64,000 nucleotides of DNA from Macropodus opercularis (lineage: Eukaryota > Chordata > Actinopteri > Anabantiformes > Osphronemidae): assembly GCA_030770545.1 (NCBI GenBank), contig CM061099.1, positions 15,941,001 through 16,005,000 of the forward strand, given 5' to 3'. Shown piece after piece: positions 1 to 12,562 of the stretch (its first letter is position 1; each line of letters opens with the position of its first letter). A program made the position numbers and the translations under genes. Under the pieces are notes generated by a model. That model saw nothing but the letters and a program-made list of their open reading frames with translations, did not search any database and had not been told where the DNA came from.

Positions 1-2651
1 AGACATCTGGGAACAAAGTTACAGACACCGGCTTTGTCATAAGTCATCATGGGTTTTATCAGGGGGAGCATGTACTAGCAGCAGTTATGTGGTAATGACA
101 CTGTCAGCACTGTTTATAAGAGGAAAGCAATTAGTGTTCGTTAAAAAAAAAAGAGAAGAAAAGAGACTTTAATAATTTCATCAATCATGATTATTACAGA
201 GGGAGCATCCACTAGGAAATGCAAGCGGGAGGAGTGTTTTCTGCCCTCAGACCTCATCTTTAGTGAAAGGGTTATGTGCAGCTTCAAAGAGACACCCCGC
301 CTAGCGTCCGCAAATAGAAAATTTAAAGGGGAATTTTAAATTGAAATGGATTAATATTTCACCTGAGCATTGATTCCTACTGTACCGCCACTGTAGGCGT
401 GTTGCATATACAAAGGGATGAGGCAACGCGGCCACGGCCACGATCTGGCCCATCCTCTCTCCCCTTGTGCATTAAAGGTAATAGGCCTCCGCATCACCAC
501 CGCTTAGTTCGTCACCCCGGCCGCCCGCTCTGTCATTTCCTCATTCACTGGAGTCGTAGCGAGAGCAGAGGTTGAAGCGATTAAAGGCCGTGATGGATGG
601 AAGGGATGTGGCCGTTTGCGGTCGACTTCCTGAGGAAATATGTGGCATTTCCCACGATATTTGAGTGTGCGATGTAATTTCTCAGGTGACATTTTATGCG
701 TCGACTCCACGCGTGGCACGGTTCTGCTCTGCGCAGCAAAAACACTGATGAAATGTGCTGAAATACACAGTGACATCTTTTGTTGCTGAACAATACGAGA
801 GAGACAGACGGGAGCTACAGCGATGTCAGTGGAATGACTTTCTGAGTAAAATGAAGATTAAAGACCTCGTGTTTTGATGTTTGTCACGTTTCATGTGTCG
901 GTTCTTTTATGAGATTTTTTAGTCTCTTTTGATATTATCTCCCATACATGTTGTGCTGCTCTGTACTGCATGTTGCACAGGTGAAGGACAGGGAAAATCT
1001 ATTTTCATTAAAATTGCATGACAGAGCCTGAAGACAGCCAGCAGTTGCATGACTACAATCGATGGACGCACCTCACGCTCCGGTAGTTTGTCACTGCGGT
1101 GATGTGGTTAGAGATGCGCTTTGAGTCAGAGCCTTAAATCAAGATGCGCTGGCATGGGGCCTGTGGTAATAAACTGCTGCATTGTTAGATGTAAACAACT
1201 GCACCTTCTCAGCGAAGGAGGTTTAGAGCTTGCGATCTGTGCGCTTTTCTGTCATTCAGTCAGATTTCAAAGATAGTTAACAAGCACAGAAGCTCGGCGT
1301 TGTTACTCGTAATCTTAAAAGGCAGAACAGTGTAGGATGCTGGTAAATCAAAAATGTTAGGGTCACCAGAGGAAGCAAAATGTTTTCTTTACCCCTCTCG
1401 TCTTCATTGCCCACAGTATATAAATAAATAGATTTATTACAATATGTTGCTGGTTGGGAAGCACCAACTAATTCATCGTATCAGTGGATAAAGTCATGAC
1501 ATCCTTGCAAGTACCGTACGTGTTCTCTGAAAGCATCGAGAACCTGACTGTGTCTGTCTTCTCCAAAAACTGCCACCTTGTGCAGCTGAAAATGACACTA
1601 TGAGATTGATGAGAGTGAACCAAAACAGTAAAGTCGTGGGCCGGACAGCTAAACAATAAGCTGACAGACAATCGGAAGCAGAGGAGTTGAAGATTTGGGT
1701 GACAGCAACTCACTTCACATTTCCTCGCAGTCATTTGATACGCTGGCATTATAAAAATACTGATTATAGACACTTAAATGGACTAGAAAACTGCCTTAAT
1801 AGATTTCAGACACTTAGCTGAAATTCTATATTATTAAAAGGAGGGGTTTGTCATCTAGGTCCGTGAAAAAGTCTGTGACGTTCTCACTTTTCCTGTACCG
1901 GTCATACCACGCATAGGTTTATGTGTCCCATCCACCGGAGATAGAATCTGGGTGGTGGGGCAGGAGGTGGTAGACATGAATGAGCAGATCCAAACTAAAT
2001 CATCGACGCAGCAGTGGTCCTCGTGGAAAAAAAGAATGTTGTATCCCTACTGTACGAGGATGTAAAAATAACAAAGTGATCAGAAGATGATCAGAAAAAA
2101 AAACGAAAACAAAACAAAAGCCAGCATGGCACATAAAGCAAATGATCCTCTCTGCGTTCAGCGGGGATAGTACTGTACTGTGATGCCACACTGAAGGACT
2201 TCGTAACCAAGGCAACAAACAACGGGCACACAGAAGATTAGCCGGTGAAGTGTGAAGGGAAAGCATTTTACATAAAGCAAAATGGCCAAACTGTGTTACG
2301 TCAAAACAGTCCGTCAAAGAAAGCAGAAACAAACCGTTTCCGTTAGATCGTCCTCGCGGCCGCTCTCATGACGCTGTGCACTGTAGCCCCTCATTCATTC
2401 TTTATCTGGCCTAAACAAGTGCTCTGTCTTGACAATCGCATCTGGATATGATACGTGCAGCTAAAGCGAGAAATGCAAGGTTTCAAATTCACAAAGGACT
2501 GGACAAAGAAACTCTAAGCTTGACATTTGTAGATGCAAAGCTGGAGATAAGCTAATCACAGACTTCAGGAAAAGAGCCTGTGGAGGTGGATGCTTCCATT
2601 AGCGACAAAGATTCACACCTCAGTCATTCATCGCGCCTCCCACAGCGCTGA

Positions 2652-2669
2652 CCCCCCCCCCCCCCCCCC
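2652..2669. repeat. poly-C tract
   Basis: Eighteen consecutive C bases, followed by ACCC. Confidence 0.9.
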
Positions 2670-5600
2670 ACCCGTCACATGTTCTGAGTCACCTGGCTCA
2701 AAACCTCCCTGCTCAGTCCATCAGCATCTTACGCGAGTGTCTCTTTCTTTTGTCTCCGCCTCATGTAGAACACCGACCCCAGATTAACTGTATCGCTGCC
2801 TAGACAAAGCGAAGGAATGGAGGAAAAGTATAAATAGGTACAGTCTGCTACTATCGACTGGAGGAAGGCCTCAGAGATGAGGCTTCTTTCATTCACGTGG
2901 GAGGAAAACAAGCATGAGTGCAGCTTTGTGGTGGATAGTATGTTTTTGTAGAGCAGTGAGGCTGCTTTTCCAACCACATTAGCTCATTTGAGAAAGGCCA
3001 AACATGCACCAGAGGCCAAACCTGTGGGCTTTCAATATTGTGGCTCTAATTTTCCCAGCACCCATTTGTGCTGTGGACACTGGTTTGCTACCACGCAGCG
3101 CAGGTGTGAGTTCAGCCTGCTGTTATGTAGCCAACACGGCTTAATAACACATGGTCATTATGAACAGAAAAACTAGATAATAAACATCTTCAAGATCAAT
3201 GATCAACACAGTAGCTAACAACTGACCTAATATGGAGATAGACCTAAAAGAAACACATTTATACAGATTAATTTTATTACCATATCCTTCTGTTTGTAGA
3301 TAACTTCTCAAGTTCACATACACAAAGTACTTCTCAGTACTTATATTGGACGTGACACACACAAAGTGCTGTAAGATAGAAGTCCATTCCATCCTTCTTT
3401 TACCTGTTCCAGTTTCCCGGGTGAACCTGAAAATAAGCCCAGCTGTGGAAAACCTAATTTTTATGTCACGAGGAGGACAAGCAAACGGTTGCGTCTACTC
3501 ACGCAGACTCCCGACACATGGAGGCCGAACAAGCGAAGCATAGAAAAACGTGAGCTGTTCTTACTACTGCAGTCACAGTAGATTCATTTCTGATTCTGGG
3601 TCAAACAGTACAAATACGGTCGCGCCCCTGCAGTAGCGGTAGCAGCCACTGATGTGTGTGTGTTCTGAGCCCACTTGAGTTTCCAGTTGCCCTATGAATC
3701 AAAGGCAGTCTGACACAATTTCACACACGTCCTGAGAGGCTGGGTGCCCTGTACTGACACTCAAAAGCTATTTTTTGGGAAATGTTTAAAATGCAGTAAT
3801 ATAGAAATAGGGGACACCTGTTGTGGTTTATTTCAGGTTCTTAAACTGTGAGAGGCAGACGGAGTAAATGGAGGAGGAGAGTGGAGAGCAACACTCCATA
3901 CAAAGGCTCCTCCCCCATCTATTCCCCTCTTTTACTGTCTGTAAAAAAAAAACATCCCCGGAACGTGACTGACTTTACTGACGTGGTTGAGCTGAGGTGC
4001 AGCCTGCACCAGTAACGTTTGGACCACAGTCCTCGCTCTGTCTTTGAGGAAATGTGATCACACTGTGGGTGTGAAACATGCATGAATGCCTAGAACAATT
4101 TAAGCACTGGCTGAAACGCAAACTAGATGACGCTTTTATAGGCAGCTTGGCGTTTTGCGTGTGTATGTGCGACAGGAAACGCAGCCAGCATGGGGATCGG
4201 GCGCCGCTTGGCTCTGCCGAGGAGCAGGTGGGCTGAGCTGGTGTGATTCCGTCAGGACCATCCAGGCCATATGCAGGACAGCTCACTGACGCTGATCACA
4301 GCGGAGCCGCGACACATGTACTCGTCCCCGGCCGGAGGAGCGAGAGCGTGTGCTCCCTCCCACACCCACAGCAGGCAAAGTTTGCTCTCCATGAAAAATA
4401 TGTCATCTCATACGAGTACTGGTGGCTCTCGACCGCCGCGTAACCATGGCAACAGGGCTGTTATCACGCGATTACACTCATCTGAAACTTTTAATCCACT
4501 TGCGGGGTTATTCAGTCTGCCGTTATGACTTCGCAGCGTCTCCAACACGTGTTTACCTGCTCGCGGCGAGAAATACAGCTGCTCCACTTACTGTCACTTC
4601 TAAAGCAGCTTGAATATCAGCGCGAGCTGGCGTCTTCGGCTAAGTATCGCGTAGCGCACAGCAGTGACAGGATCCTAACTTTCATGAACATTCTGTCACG
4701 AGAGATTACGCATCCATCACCCTGCTGGGTCCACTCCCCAAGAGAGAACAGCTTGTAAATACGACGAGTCTGCGGAGAATATGGATGAGCTGAATACAAC
4801 AAAATGTAAAGCAGACACCACAGCCTTTGTTATTATTCCTGATGAAAGGAACATTTTACAGACTACAGCATACTGGTGTCAGATACTTGATTCTGTTGCA
4901 GGCAAAGCTGAGCCATAGAAGAAGACATTATTATACTATATGACACAATCAGTGAAGACTCCTGCAAACCTGTTTCTGCACAGCATCTGTCAAGCAAACC
5001 CACTCTGACTAATTCATCTTTTGTACTTTTAAGTGTAACTGAGCAGTGATGAGTACATGGCAATGGAAAGGAGAATTCGACAACGCATCAGTAGTATGCC
5101 GTAGATAAGGCTCTGACCTATAAAACAGGGATTTCATGTTGATCAATTTTTTAATATATATTTTTTTTCCCCTGTGCCCTACATTACAGAGGCTGGGAAT
5201 ACATTAAGATAACCTGATAATCCTTTTGTGGGATTATCTGCTAATGATCTGATGATTCCTATTCTAGGTAGTAATGCCATAAAAAGGTTTAAGTTGAAAC
5301 CACCGGATAGTGAAAATGACCAACCACTGCCTTTACTTGTAGAAAGGTTTTTTTTCTACTGTCTAATGCAAAATGTAAAATCTGTTGCATTACTGCTCAA
5401 AGCGCCAGATGAAAGCTCACCAGTAAATGATTCCATCTTCTTGTTTGCTTTATTTGGCAAACAATTAAATATCAGCTAATTAAATTGTAACGACATCAGA
5501 ATCCTGCCATAATCTCACACTCTCTGCTATCGTTTACGTGCCTGGAATAAATAACCAATCACAAGTATGTGACTTGGCTGCAGCTTCATTTGAACATTCC

Positions 5601-5942
5601 TTGTGATGGTTCATGCCTGAAACAGCTTGAATGTTATATGTGCAGTTAATTTAACAGCAGTAAATAAACTGATTAATAGAGAACATGGGCTGTCTGCTTC
5701 ATACTGTATTATAGCTTGAAATGCTTCATATCTTATTCAAACATCTGTGCTGCTGATGTTCCTCTTTAACTGAAGCACAGCATAAATTGAAACAGGAGAC
5801 AACCATCACATTAACTAACATGAAGTGGTACAATAACAGTTTTCCAGGCTTCTCTCCAAAGCAGTAATCGTTGGAGAAAAACTTCCTTTTGATTTCACAC
5901 CAAGTGCTCAGACAGCATCGGCTCTGCTGCAGTCCAACCCAT

Positions 5943-5945
<3 letters not shown>

Positions 5946-5975
<30 letters not shown>
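5946..5975. repeat. (TC)n microsatellite
   Basis: A perfect TC dinucleotide run of about 30 bases. Confidence 0.95.
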
Positions 5976-5977
<2 letters not shown>

Positions 5978-6769
5978 AGAACGTTGTAACACACTAACAA
6001 ACAGCAGCACGGTGCCTTGGTCATGATGTTTCTCCTCGTGCTGCAGATATTTTGCTTACTCTTTGCAAAGAAAAGAGAATTTAAATGGACACATGGAGCT
6101 ATCAAAATCTAAACATGGTCATCTTCTGAGCAATGAGGCGGCCTTTGTATTTCCTGAATGACTTTCACTGATTACCCTGTGATTTGATGACCAAATCACA
6201 GATTTGCCCTCACGGACCAACATTTCCCTGTATTCCTACAAAGTCACTATTTTAGCTGAATACAAAAATCTCTACACCAAAAGATCCATTGGTCTTAGTC
6301 TTGGCATCACACATAGGTTCTTCCTGAAACAAATTTTGCTAAACCTGACCTGACTTTTAGAAAAAAAAAAAAAAAAACTTTGCAGAGAATGAATCTAATC
6401 TGTGCACAGATCTACTTTTTATTACACATGCATAGCCTTTAAGCTTCTGTTCTGCCGCTTCAGCGTTGGTGCTGGACAAACACCCTCCGATTCTGCCTCT
6501 TCTCAAACTGCAGCCTTGGACCTTCACCCATCTGTCAAAGCCACTTTCATGCGCTGAACTTCTGAATTTCCTTTCATTGAAATGATGATGCGAGAAGCTT
6601 CTTTTCTTCCCCTGGAAGAGACAGCAGTTCAAACTGAATTAGAAAACAGAACAAAAGATGGAGCTAGAATGCGCAGATGCAGTGGAAAGACGTGACAGCA
6701 TTAGACAAGATCTTTTACAGTACGTTACACACAGAAAGGACACCAAGACACTTTAGTAAGAACTCGCAG

Positions 6770-7215
6770 CATATAACAATACAATATATAGAATCTTATA
6801 GAAGCTATAAAGCTATAAATCTATAGCAGTGTAGGTAAGAAGTTCAGTGTCCTGAACCATCTCAGATTTTAAGCTTTATCAGAAAGGAATGTTTTAAGCC
6901 TTGTCTTAAAACTACAGCGGGTGTCTCTACTTCTCAAGCCGGAACTGGTTCCACAAGATGAGGCTTGATACTGAGAGATTATCTCGTACATTATTATCTA
7001 CGCTCTAAAAACTATGATTTAGTCTTAACAACCGAATAAAATCTAAAATCAAGCAGATATACAAGCGAAGTACAGTAGATCCAACTAAGCAGAAAGCATA
7101 CCTGAGTTAAACGTAACATCATAAGTCATCAGTAGTTTTAGTTTTAATGAACTATTTTAGAGTCTGGAGCAGTTGAAGCCATTTTGTACCAAACCTGTGA
7201 GTGAATTCTATTAAG
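6770..7215 (-). repeat. degenerate L2-like LINE fragment
   Basis: Segments such as ggaatgttttaagccttgtc and gaactggttccacaagatga match, from memory, the 3' part of a teleost interspersed repeat whose RT-encoding part is seen at 8205-8483. It is in the same orientation as the copy at 7622-8484. Both ends are approximate. Confidence 0.55.
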
Positions 7216-7419
7216 GATTACTCCAAGACCTACTGCATGTCAATTATTTACAGTATGGTACAATTTGGCAGACAAACAAACTAGGTTTTAAGAACTACAG
7301 TAACTAACAAGACCTCACACTAACAATTTAACACAACAGGTTAAACTGCTCATTAAAAGAAACAGCAAACATAATCCCATTCTCTTCACCCTCCCCAACT
7401 GCCTCTTAACAGACCACGG

Positions 7420-7621
7420 CCTCTTACATTTATTTTCATAAATGAACAAAATGCTGTGAATAAACAAATATTTGGTGTGACCACCCTTTGCCACAACAGC
7501 AACAATTCTTCTAGGTTCACTTGCACACAGTTGTTGAAGGAACTTGACTGGTAGGTTGTTCCAAACATCTTGAAGAACTAACCACAGATCTTTTGTGGAT
7601 GTAGGGTTTCTCACATCTTTC
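7420..7621 (-). mobile_element. Tc1/mariner transposase relic, C-terminal part
   Basis: The - strand reads KDVRNPTSTKDLWLVLQDVW, then NNLPVKFLQQLCASEPRRIV and KGGHTKY. This is the C-terminal end of fish Tc1-like transposases (PTSTxDLWxxLQDxWNNLP and PRRIxAVxxxKGGHTKY). It continues the fragment at 8485-8570, from which it is separated by a LINE insertion. The element is truncated and cannot be active. Confidence 0.85.
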
Positions 7622-7652
7622 AATTAAATTCAATTCAATTCAATTCAATTCA
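7622..7652. repeat. (AATTC)n tail of the LINE
   Basis: Repeated aattc units at the 3' end of the - strand LINE, the simple tail typical of L2-group elements. Confidence 0.8.
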
Positions 7653-8484
7653 ACTTTATTCATATTGCGCCAATTCACAACATCAGTTATCTCAAGGCAC
7701 TTTACAAGTAAGGTTTAAGACAACTTACACAACTAAACCCAACAAATCCCATATAGAGCAAGCTTTTAATTGTAGCCAATCGATAAATTGTACATTTTAA
7801 TAGCAATAGTGGAGGAAAAACTCCCTCTATAGAGAGGAAGAAACCTTCCAGCAGACCCAGGCTCAGTGTGGGCGGCCATCTGCCTTGACCAGTTGGGGTG
7901 AGGGGATAGAGAAGAGACACAGGCAGGATGGTTGGACCAGCAACTGAACACTGGAGACACACGGCTCTGATTCTGACGATACCTGTAGAGGAGAATAGAG
8001 AGAGACAGAAAGAGAGAAACACAACTAGGAGAGAAAAAGAGACAAAGTTAGTCACATGTGGACATGGAGGCATGTTAGTGGATAGAAGAAACCGAAAAGA
8101 GCTCAGTGAATGAAGGACGTCCCCCAGCATCTACGTCTATAGCAGCTTAACTAAGAGATGGTTCAGTAATGTAGGAGAAATGTGATCTCTCTTCCTAAGT
8201 CCAGTCAGACTCTGGCTGCAGCATTTTGAATTAACTGGAGGCTTTTCAAAGAGTTATTGGGACAAACGTCGTCCAGCCTAGAGGTAACAAATGCATGGAT
8301 TAATTTTTCAGCATCACTCTGTGAGAGGATGCTCCTAATTTTAGCAATATTTCTAAGGTGGAAGTAGGCAGTTCTAGAGATTTCATGTTTAAAGGACAGA
8401 TCTTGGTCAAAAATGACACCAAGGTTCCTCACAGTAGAACCTGAAGCTAACGTTATGTCATCCAGAGTAACAATCTGATTCAAT
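7622..8484 (-). mobile_element. 5'-truncated L2-like LINE inserted into a Tc1 relic
   Basis: At 8483-8205 the - strand encodes the end of a reverse transcriptase-type ORF: ASGSTVRNLGVIFDQDLSF, then AYFHLRNIAKIRSILSQSDA and LKSLQLIQNAAARV, with an internal deletion after SRLDD. About 580 nt of 3' UTR follow, then a (TTGAA)n-type tail at the low-coordinate end. The flanks ATCTTTC (7615-7621) and ATCCTTC (8485-8491) look like a 7-bp target duplication with one change. Family assignment to the L2/CR1 group is from motif memory. Confidence 0.82.
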
Positions 8485-8570
8485 ATCCTTCTGTCTCTTC
8501 ATGTGATCCCAGACACACTCCATGGTGTTGAGATCAGGGCTCTGTGGGGGCCATGCCATCACTTCCATTA
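8485..8570 (-). mobile_element. Tc1/mariner transposase relic, DDE-motif part
   Basis: The - strand encodes AWPPQSPDLNTMECVWDHMK, then RQKD. The PPQSPDLNxxExVWD motif contains the third acidic residue of the DDE/D catalytic triad of Tc1 transposases. Upstream transposase sequence is missing, so the relic is 5'-truncated. Confidence 0.85.
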
Positions 8571-11500
8571 CGTACAGTATGTGCGTAGTAACATCACATA
8601 TTTGATTTAGATTTTTTGTGTGTGTGTGTGTGTTTACTGTATATATGTAGAGTGTGGACCTTTCCTAAAGGAGATTACTGTTCAATATTACATTTAGTAT
8701 AAGGATGAGTTCATTCCTCCAGAAGAAGAAGTGTGTACTGCGGCATTATTTGATTTCACGTCCCAAAACGTACTGTTAAGTAGCAACCTGACACGATAGC
8801 AAACATTACCAGTGTGCCGAAGACTCTTCCCTGACATTTTTCTTTTAAATCCCAATAGTTCGGCCGCTCCTGTCAGTTTAAATACTGGGCTTTGTTGGAT
8901 TTACTGCTCATAACTTGTGTCTCGTTGGCACTATTAATTTCACCGTCAGCACTGTGAGGGGGCATTCAATCAGTATTAGCCCAACATTAAAACCAAGCCT
9001 GTCTTATTTATCCCTGCCTTTGGATGATAATATTTCATGTAATGTCGATTTTATGCGTGCCAATTAATGTTTGTGTCCACTGAAGCAGTATGGAGGGACT
9101 GAGAGCTAATGAGATTGGCTCTGAAAACACTGAAGCCACTGGGTCTCCTCAATAAAAGGCCTGCTTCCTTAGTCAGGAGGATGCTGCTCTGCATCTACAT
9201 TATGGTTGTGTTGAAAGTACAGACAGATTGAATTTCTGGGTTCATAATCATGTAAAATATTACTTAACGGTGCAAAATTCGATTTGTAGTTACTGTATGA
9301 TGTTGATTCTACAGCACTTTTCTGTTTCAGGCGCTACGTTCAGCCTAAGCACATTAGTAGCAGCAAAGGGGGAACCTTACAACAGGAAACTATTACAGTA
9401 CATACAATATTTGGGGAATCATTTCCTGGTATAAATATATAAATACTGATTATATATTTCAACAGGAAGCAACACCAAGGGGTGTAGTAGCGCGCAGTAT
9501 AGTCCTCATGCTGATGTGTGCATTCAGGCAAGTCTTTACACTCACACACATGATTCTCCCTCTGGATAAGTTTGTCTGCCGTTGTTTTTATCACAAGGAG
9601 GCGCCGTTTGTTCTCACATGCTGTTTAGGGAAAGCACGTACAGTATGAAGAGGAAGACGCTGTACGTACATATCTCCAGAAGTTTACCGCCGCGACTTTT
9701 AACGGCAGGAAATGAAACCTCTGCCCCCCTGGCGAACGCAGCCGAGGCCACGTTTACCGTTCAAACGCTGTAGCAGCAGAGTCAGCTCATCCACGAAACT
9801 CGCTGGAATCGGTTTAATAATTGATGGAACAAAACCACAGCATCTCGTACTCACAAAGTCTTCATGACTTGCAGGTTAAACAGGCACAATGCAACAAAAA
9901 GCTTCTGTGTCCCGTTTAAACCTACACCCTCTCTCTCGGGTTCCTCCGCTCGTAGGTGAGGCCATAATCAGTTGAAACCAAATCCAGTATTGCTATTTGT
10001 TTGCACGTGCTGCTGTTTTGCGTTTTGCTGCATGTTGTTGTACTGTTGTCGCTTCATTAATCGCATGTGAAATTCCTGCGTACTGTCCCACTTAAGGTTC
10101 TCATGCCCCGGTGGAAGAAGAAGCAGTAATGGTTTTGTGGGCAGTTTGTGTTTAAAAGGGCAACCTGACAGTCCCGGGAGGGCGAGCGATTTATTGATTA
10201 TAGACCTGTGACACTTTTAAAGTACAGTAAATGTGACAAGATCCCACGTTCTCACCTCCCCTTTAACAGCTGCTTTAGGAAGGGGCTGTAATTTGCCTTG
10301 AGAATCTTGAAAAGTGCAAGGTTACGATAGGGAAGCTGCTGCTGCAAGTGATTCAGCAATGAGAGGGTGGAGAGGGAGAGAGGGAGAGAGATGGCCCAGG
10401 AAGACAGAAAGAAGTGGGAAGGAAGTGAAGTGGAGATGAGGGAGGGTTTTCTCCCCCGCTGAAGAAGCCTCTGCAGTATTTTGCTGTGTAGTGAAGCAGC
10501 GATGGGAGTCAGACACATAACCCTTCTTTTGAAGAGTGGAGGTGTAATTATCTCTCTAAATGCACGTGAACGATTAGAACCAGTGGCCTCTTGCTAAATA
10601 AAATAAAGCAGAATTGCAAGCGCAGAGACTCCTCAACACAGGAAAGACACCAAACCGGTGGCGGCCCCCCGTGAGACACGCTCCGCGAAAAACGAACTCG
10701 CTTGCACTCGCACCCGCTTTTTAAACCTTTGCCACTACCCTTATTCTCCCCTCGCAACTTCCCATCGCTTCATTTCTTTCTTCTGTTGTTCCCCGGCTCC
10801 TCTCCACCCTCTCTCGTTAGAGCCCTCTCAGCTCCACGCTGGAGCTTGAAACAGCCTGGTCTAATATAGTATGCTGCCATGCAACTTTAATTAGTGCAGT
10901 AAAAAACCCCTGAGACAGTGCATGCAAAGTTTTATATCAACGATTCCAAGAAGTCATTTTCCCTTAAAGTCAAATGCCGAAAAAAAAAGAAAAAGGCATC
11001 ATTCTTGTGGGGTAAAGTGCGAGGTGGTGTGATGATGTTGCAGAATGTTGTTTCCTCCTCCCTGGTGAGTTTTGGAAAAGGGCTCCCATGAATATATTGA
11101 CTAGTCACTGAATTAATGCAGTTTGTGCAGTATACTGTGAAATAATGTACATATAAAGTACTTTGATCTGGTTTCCATCTCGCACGCCCAGTTCTACTGA
11201 TCATATAGAAATATTCAGTCGTCAGTGCAGTAATAATCTTGAGACGCTGCCAGCGTCGTGTACCGACAGATTTCATGCATCAACGTTCCACCTTGAGCAA
11301 ACTGTTCACGCCGTAAATCTAAGCACTAATGGATCCTCTCTGCAGTCGCCTTTCATCTGCTGTAGTTGCGGTGAAATACAGAAACAATTAATTTTCCATT
11401 TAGGTCTATAAATCAGATTGAAGATCACACAGTCAACATCCCTCACACATGATGGCGTCTGCAGTCACAAGATGAGCTTGAGCATGTTTGTCCAAACATC

Positions 11501-11860
11501 TCTTTCTACGCTTTAGCGCATTGACGCTTTTGAACCATGAAACCAAATCAAATCTGTGACAATGTATTTTAAACTACAGCATGTACAGCAGCTGTGGAAT
11601 TTTTGGATTGGAGATATGCTCCAATATTTATCATATTGTGAAGAGGTGTCATTGGCATTTTCCATGAAGTAGGACTCATTAAGCAGGTGCTGCCAGCAGT
11701 GCAGAGATGTTGGCTTGTAAAAAGATTTGAGCAAGGCTCATCCTTTGAATCAATTACAAAGTATAATTTCATTTCCTTGTATCCCAGGAGTCATAAACTG
11801 ATCTTGTGTACGTCACTGCTGTATAATAATTAGTTTGACACTGGAAACAGTTAGTGATAA
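8571..11860. other. non-coding region without recognised genes
   Basis: It contains (GT)n at about 8619-8632 and a short stretch at 8593-8618 resembling Tc1 3' non-coding sequence in the opposite orientation. A GA-rich block lies at 10368-10450. Nothing codes convincingly. Confidence 0.55.
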
Positions 11861-11862
11861 AG

Positions 11863-11955
11863 CTGGGATGGGCTCCAGCCCCCCCCCCTGCAATCGTTAC
11901 GAGGATGAGAGATTCAGATAAGTTTGTGAGTGAGTGAATGAGTGAGTGTGAAACA
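11863..11955 (+). repeat. fish short-repeat tail ending in a GAGT/GAAT repeat
   Basis: The sequence gctgggatgggctccagccc, then ggatgagagattcaga and a tgagtgagtgaatgag tail, matches from memory the 3' end of a common fish SINE/LINE tail (gctgggataggctccagc..ggataagcggttcaga). Confidence 0.6.
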
Positions 11956-11989
11956 GCTCAGATGACTTTCTTTAGTCATAATTTATTTA

Positions 11990-12370
11990 TATTTATTTAT
12001 GTTTCTATTGTGGCTTAACTAAGAGAGCTTCACAACTAAAGGCCCTGCTTCTACTGTACATTAAGAAACACGTGTAGGTCTGCACTGATGGGAATATATG
12101 GAATGATTAGGTCTTTAAGATATGATGGGGCTTGATCATTAAGGGAAGGAATTGAAGCTGCTGTAATGTAAGAGGAGCTAATGTAGGCGAAATAAGATCT
12201 CTCCCGCTAATTCCAGTCTAGAAGTTTAAGAAATTCATTTTTCAGCATCACTTTAAATAAACATGTTCCTATAGCAATATTCCTCGGGTGGAAGAAGGCA
12301 GATCTTGATTGGAGGTAAAGATGATGTCCTGGTCAAAGCTAACTTCAAGATTCAAGAACCTAGATAACAA
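11990..12370 (-). repeat. second L2-like LINE fragment
   Basis: It shares ordered blocks with the copy at 8130-8460: ggcttaactaagag, gatctctc, tttttcagcatcact, agcaatatt, ggtggaag and tcttg..ggtcaaa. It also has ggtctttaagatatgatggg, known from the same family. It is more diverged and partly deleted. Confidence 0.65.
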
Positions 12371-12385
12371 ACGATGTCTCTGAGA

Positions 12386-12562
12386 TTTCTACGTCCATAC
12401 GTGGGCATGGTTCCACGTAAACTTAAACGCCATCTCCAGACAAAGACACCCAAACTTCAAAACACCAACACGGACTATTTAGTTGACACGCGTGAACAGA
12501 CGGAGAAACAGGCAGCGTTACTCATCCGCTCATCTCCGATGCTTAACAGCGACAGACCGTAG
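12386..12562 (+). pseudogene. hAT-derived ZBED/SCAND3-like fragment
   Basis: The frame reads PYVGMVPRKLKRHLQTKTPK, then LQNTNTDYL and REQTEKQAALL. This matches, from memory, the segment after the BED zinc finger of ZBED5/SCAND3/FAM200-type proteins (MVPSKLKRHLQTKHP..REQTEKQA). In those the histidine of KLKRHL and the following KHP form the end of the finger; here KHP is changed to KTP. The zinc-binding cysteines upstream and the transposase-like domain downstream are absent. It is a dead fragment. Confidence 0.7.

Larger units (their letters stand above)
1..6769. other. non-coding upstream region
   Basis: I found no exon with convincing homology on either strand; open frames are short and lack recognisable motifs. 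It contains a C18 run (2652-2669), a (TC)n microsatellite (5946-5975), an A-run (6360-6377) and a small inverted repeat (6178-6200). It may be intergenic or part of a 5' intron of camkv. Confidence 0.6.

Noticed and set aside
7622..7652. AATTC tandem units as a possible CRISPR or satellite array
   Set aside because: The units are 5 bp without spacers; this is the tail of a LINE.
7702..8130. 142-codon open frame on the - strand inside the LINE
   Set aside because: It lies in the LINE 3' UTR and does not resemble any LINE protein.
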